DNA from: JADJOY01 sp016713535 [NCBI: Deltaproteobacteria bacterium]
GTDB lineage: Bacteria > JADJOY01
Direction of reading: 5' to 3'
Assembly (NCBI GenBank): GCA_016713535.1
Contig: JADJOY010000045.1
Coordinates: 21,247-49,664, forward strand
DNA length: 28,418 nt
The translations under genes and the position numbers were made by a program. Shown here one piece after another: positions 26,536-28,418 of this stretch; position 1 is the first letter of the stretch; each line of letters starts with the position of its first letter. The notes beneath the pieces were generated by a model. The model made no database searches. It was not told where the DNA came from and saw only the letters and a program-made list of their open reading frames with translations.

Positions 26536-26575
26536 CGCCGCGGGCGACCTGACGGTCGCCCTAAGCAGCCACGTG
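26536..26575 (+). repeat. 40-bp direct repeat, unit B copy 1
   Basis: Identical to 27982-28021. It contains the hairpin GGGCGACC-TGAC-GGTCGCCC followed by CTAAGCAGCCACGTG. A divergent copy of the hairpin (loop TAAC, foot CTAC) is at 27818-27841. Confidence 0.85.
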
Positions 26576-26622
26576 ACGCGGGAGCGTACGGCGGTGCGTC
26601 AGCCCTCCCGCGCTCGCGCGCA

Positions 26623-26676
26623 CCGCTACACCTGAACGGCAAGGGTCGAGCTGAGCTCGCGCTCGGTGCCGGCGCG
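26623..26676 (-). pseudogene. Remnant of the 3' end of a PDZ aspartyl-protease gene
   Basis: On the minus strand this reads AGTERELSSTLAVQV then TAG, against SGTERELTVTLADQV then TAG in the protease gene at the right edge (28072 onward). Over 54 bases, 47 match between 26623-26676 and 28069-28122, including the stop codon and the REP foot beyond it. Upstream (toward 26700 and beyond) the similarity ends. This is best read as the leftover end of a second copy of the gene, or a copied gene-end plus REP unit. Confidence 0.65.
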
Positions 26677-26897
26677 GTAAGCGGGTGACGTGACACGCGG
26701 GGTGGGGCGGTCGGACTGCTCGGTCACGCGGTCTGTGCGGAACGGCACATCCCGCGCGTCGCCATTGACCGTGGGTCGAGACACCAGGCGAACTACTGTT
26801 TCGGATAGGAAAAAGCAGTTGTTGGCAAATAGGCCAGGGTAGAAATAGGTACTCACATCGTCGCGGATGCTGCTTCTCGGCTCAGCGAGGATCCCCC
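26677..26897. other. Lower-GC intergenic stretch before the Cys-rich ORF
   Basis: Composition changes here: 26790-26860 is clearly AT-richer than anything earlier. TTGGCA at 26822-26827 followed after 17 nt by ATAGGT is a weak promoter possibility for the downstream ORFs. A minus-strand frame 26626-26856 crosses it but has no protein-like pattern apart from the protease remnant at its end. Confidence 0.35.
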
Positions 26898-26934
26898 ATG
26901 AACAGAACTCCTCAGAACTCCTCGCCCGTCCTCG

Positions 26935-27420
26935 GTGCCCGCGGCGGTCTCGTGGCGTGCGAAGGGCGGCTGGCTATGGTTGGCGGCCGTCGCGCTGATC
27001 GCCCTTCCCACCCGAGCAGGGGCCGAGCACCCGGGTTGCACGTTTTCTTTCGGATGTCCCTACGAGTATGGAAACGTCAGTTGCTCGGTTCGTGACCCGG
27101 GCACGGGTGAGTGCCGCGTCGGGTGCGACGCGGGGTCCCGGTGTGTCGGCAACAAGCTCATCCCGAACTCCTCCGCGGGTACGCTGATCGCGGGCCACGC
27201 CCCCGGCCAGCCCGCCTACATGGGAACCCCACTCAGGATGAAAAATGTGGCCCGCGGAACCAAACCCCAAAACTTCAACCGAGCCGATTTCGAGCGACGG
27301 TATCCCACCTCGCCGCCGCAGCAAACAGGCCGTAGCGGCAGCAATCTACGGTGCTGGCTGGGCGATGTTCTCGACCCTCGCTGGGATTGCATGTCTACGT
27401 CCACACGCGCTGTTGATTGA
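26935..27420 (+). CDS. Small Cys-rich exported protein, unrecognised
   Basis: 161 residues from GTG 26935. Residues 10-30 form a signal peptide (WLWLAAVALIALPTRAGA, probable cleavage before EHPG), then a Cys-rich region with C in HPGCTFSFGCPYEYGN, VSCSVRDPGTGECRVGCDAG and SRCVG: seven Cys in about 40 residues, fitting a disulfide-bonded secreted protein. I do not recognise the family. An upstream ATG at 26898 (MNRTPQNSSPVL) with AGGA before it is in a different frame; loss of one G near 26934 would join it to this ORF, so the true start may be 26898. The last 58 codons overlap the next ORF in another frame, and one of the two may be wrong there. Codon choice is less GC-biased than in neighbours. 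Confidence 0.5.
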   Translation: MPAAVSWRAKGGWLWLAAVALIALPTRAGAEHPGCTFSFGCPYEYGNVSCSVRDPGTGECRVGCDAGSRCVGNKLIPNSSAGTLIAGHAPGQPAYMGTPLRMKNVARGTKPQNFNRADFERRYPTSPPQQTGRSGSNLRCWLGDVLDPRWDCMSTSTRAVD

Positions 27421-27742
27421 CAAATTATGTATTGCACTGGCCGTGCTGGTTGGCGGAGCGGCAGGCATTACTTGGCTGCGTATGGCGAGACAGACCGAAA
27501 AAAGATCTGGACGACTCCGGGTTTGGGCAGGAGTAAAACTCGGCTGCGGCTTAGGTGTGGCAGTAGCAGGAATCGCGTCATTGCCTGCCGCAGCTGCCTA
27601 CGAGTCCCATGTGTCAACTTCGGGCTACCTCATCGGCCTGATAGCGATGTTCGGCGGTTCGCTAGTCGGACTGGTTGCGGGTGCGCTCGCGACCGGCATC
27701 TTCTTCGGGCGGAGAGGGAGTAACACGGCGCAGTCGGCCTGA
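27245..27742 (+). CDS. Small integral membrane protein, unrecognised
   Basis: 165 residues from ATG 27245 with AGGA six bases before it and a stop (TGA at 27239-27241) immediately upstream in the same frame, which fixes the ORF boundary. After a polar, Pro-rich N-terminus (about 30 residues) come about four membrane segments: AAIYGAGWAMFSTLAGIACL, LCIALAVLVGGAAGITWL, GVKLGCGLGVAVAGIASL and LIGLIAMFGGSLVGLVAGAL. The C-terminus is GRRGSNTAQSA. No family is recognised. It overlaps the preceding Cys-rich ORF by 176 bp. Base composition is visibly lower in GC than the rest of the window, suggesting acquired DNA. Confidence 0.6.
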   Translation: MWPAEPNPKTSTEPISSDGIPPRRRSKQAVAAAIYGAGWAMFSTLAGIACLRPHALLIDKLCIALAVLVGGAAGITWLRMARQTEKRSGRLRVWAGVKLGCGLGVAVAGIASLPAAAAYESHVSTSGYLIGLIAMFGGSLVGLVAGALATGIFFGRRGSNTAQSA

Positions 27743-27981
27743 TCCCGATCCAGGGGGCACTGCGACCCGCTCGAGCCAGTCGTGTGGATGAGCGCAGCAC
27801 TCACCAGCGAACACTCCGGGCGACCTAACGGTCGCCCCTACGGGGATCGCGCTGTGCGCGTAGATCGACGGCGCGGCGGTGGTCCGTGCACCGACTCCGC
27901 CCGCCCGGACGCGTAGGGGAGGGCGTGAGCCCTCCCGCATCGGGTACCGCCGTCCGCACCTCGGCCGGTGCCGGCTGCGAA

Positions 27982-28021
27982 CGCCGCGGGCGACCTGACG
28001 GTCGCCCTAAGCAGCCACGTG
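27982..28021 (+). repeat. 40-bp direct repeat, unit B copy 2
   Basis: Identical to 26536-26575. Here it abuts unit A copy 2 directly (they share about two bases), whereas in the first cluster B lies about 140 bp after A. Confidence 0.85.
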
Positions 28022-28059
28022 TGCCGGGAGTGTAGGGGAGGGCGTGAGCCCTCCCGCGT
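28020..28059 (+). repeat. 40-bp direct repeat, unit A copy 2
   Basis: Identical to 26356-26395, containing the GTAG-footed GGGAGGGC hairpin. It is followed 12 bp later by the end of the protease gene. Confidence 0.85.
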
Positions 28060-28071
28060 TCGCCCCCGCCG

Positions 28072-28418
28072 CTACACCTGATCGGCGAGGGTCACGGTGA
28101 GCTCGCGCTCGGTGCCGCTGCGCAGGATGCGGAGCTTCACCTCGGTGCCGACGGCGGCGCTGCGGAACCGCCACCGGACGTCGGGCAGGCGCAGCCCCGA
28201 GACGGGCGTGCCGTCGATCGCCACGATCGTGTCTCCCTTCGCGAGCCCGGCCTTCGCGGCCGGACCGCCCGCGGTCACGTCGACGACCTCGAACCTCGTG
28301 CGGTCGTCGCTGGCGTTCATCCACAGCCCGGCGCGGTCGTAGACGTCCCGCGCCGCGTAGCGCGCGTTGGGCTCGAAGACGATGGTCTTCTTGCCGTAGT
28401 CGAAGGTGAGGTTGAAGC
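28072..28418 (-). CDS. PDZ-domain aspartyl protease, C-terminal part (runs off the right edge)
   Basis: The visible 115 codons read FNLTFDYGKKTIVFEPNARY, then DRAGLWMNASDDRTRFEVVD and a PDZ domain: VTAGGPAAKAGLAKGDTIVAIDGTPVSG and later GTEVKLRILRSGTERELTVTLADQV before TAG. The strand FDYGKKTIVFEPN followed by DRAGLW and a PDZ domain is the typical end of retropepsin-like aspartyl proteases with C-terminal PDZ. The catalytic Asp residues would be outside the window. The stop codon is inside a REP foot (CTAC on the plus strand). Confidence 0.75.
   Translation of the reverse strand, partial: FNLTFDYGKKTIVFEPNARYAARDVYDRAGLWMNASDDRTRFEVVDVTAGGPAAKAGLAKGDTIVAIDGTPVSGLRLPDVRWRFRSAAVGTEVKLRILRSGTERELTVTLADQV

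Larger units (their letters stand above)
26333..26629. repeat. Cluster of five REP-like hairpins
   Basis: No gene. The segment carries a series of short hairpins with GTAG or CTAC/CTAA feet: GTAG at 26368 with GGGAGGGC-GTGA-GCCCTCCC; GTAG at 26451 with GGGCGGCC-GCGA-GGCCGCCC; CGGCGGGC-TTGC-GCCCGCCG ending CTAC at 26511-26514; GGGCGACC-TGAC-GGTCGCCC ending CTAA (26542-26564); and GCGGTGCG...CGCACCGC (26591-26626) ending CTAC. All but the last have 8-bp perfect stems and 4-nt loops. Two 40-bp segments (26356-26395 and 26536-26575) recur exactly at 28020-28059 and 27982-28021, in swapped order. Confidence 0.8.
27743..28071. repeat. Second cluster of REP-like hairpins
   Basis: No gene. Hairpins of the same design as at 26333-26629: GGGCGACC-TAAC-GGTCGCCC ending CTAC (27818-27841); GTAG 27913 with GGGAGGGC-GTGA-GCCCTCCC (27917-27936); GGGCGACC-TGAC-GGTCGCCC ending CTAA (27988-28010); GTAG 28032 with GGGAGGGC-GTGA-GCCCTCCC (28036-28055). 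A further CTAC at 28072-28075 coincides with the stop codon of the protease gene. Two exact 40-bp units are shared with the first cluster. Confidence 0.8.

Noticed and set aside
26626-26856. 76-codon minus-strand ORF
   Set aside because: Only its last 15-18 codons resemble a protein, and these are the protease remnant; the rest has no pattern.
26356-28059. Possible CRISPR array
   Set aside because: Repeats are self-complementary hairpins with irregular spacing, mixed orientation and variable stems, with no regular spacers and no cas genes.

Overview
The window is very GC-rich bacterial chromosome with dense, mostly short-spaced genes and strong G/C bias at third codon positions. The gene content (bactofilin, FATP-type acyl-CoA ligase, many acyl-CoA dehydrogenases, a wax-ester-synthase-type acyltransferase, COG2159-type amidohydrolase, D-aminoacylase-type hydrolase, PDZ-bearing aspartyl protease) suggests an uncultured environmental lineage of the deltaproteobacterial/Binatota/Myxococcota kind. 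This is inference from gene families; no rRNA or other taxonomic marker is present.

Layout. (1) 407-4058, minus strand: membrane protein, helix-hairpin-helix protein, pentapeptide-repeat protein with a bactofilin-like C-terminus, and a small bactofilin; the last three look like one cytoskeleton/scaffold operon. (2) 4203-7022, plus: FATP-type acyl-CoA synthetase and an aldo/keto reductase. (3) 7261-13267, plus: a YpeA-type acetyltransferase, then a periplasmic solute-binding protein whose stop overlaps the start of a membrane hybrid histidine kinase, followed by a second, related soluble hybrid kinase. (4) 13305-18600, minus: a beta-oxidation-type block of four acyl-CoA dehydrogenases and one enoyl-CoA hydratase, with stop/start overlaps linking three of them. 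(5) 18872-21218, plus: SDR and WS/DGAT acyltransferase, divergent from block 4 across an intergenic region with a clean 17-bp palindrome. (6) 21258-23171, minus: exported PQQ-type beta-propeller protein. (7) 23494-26332, plus: two unrelated amidohydrolases. (8) 26333-28071: a repeat-rich, gene-poor stretch with many GTAG-footed REP-like hairpins, surrounding a visibly less GC-rich island with a Cys-rich exported ORF and an overlapping membrane-protein ORF. (9) 28072-end, minus: C-terminus of a PDZ aspartyl protease.

Taken together, blocks 2, 4 and 5 are lipid metabolism: CoA activation, alpha/beta-dehydrogenation, hydration and acyl transfer to storage lipid. Blocks 3 and 1 are signalling and cell structure.

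A striking property of the window is that at least seven otherwise well-conserved genes are broken by single-base shifts, mostly loss of one base in a short G or C run. This looks more like residual indels of a long-read assembly than real gene decay, and the affected genes are annotated here over their full repaired extent. One gene, the enoyl-CoA hydratase, additionally seems to have lost about 50 internal codons.
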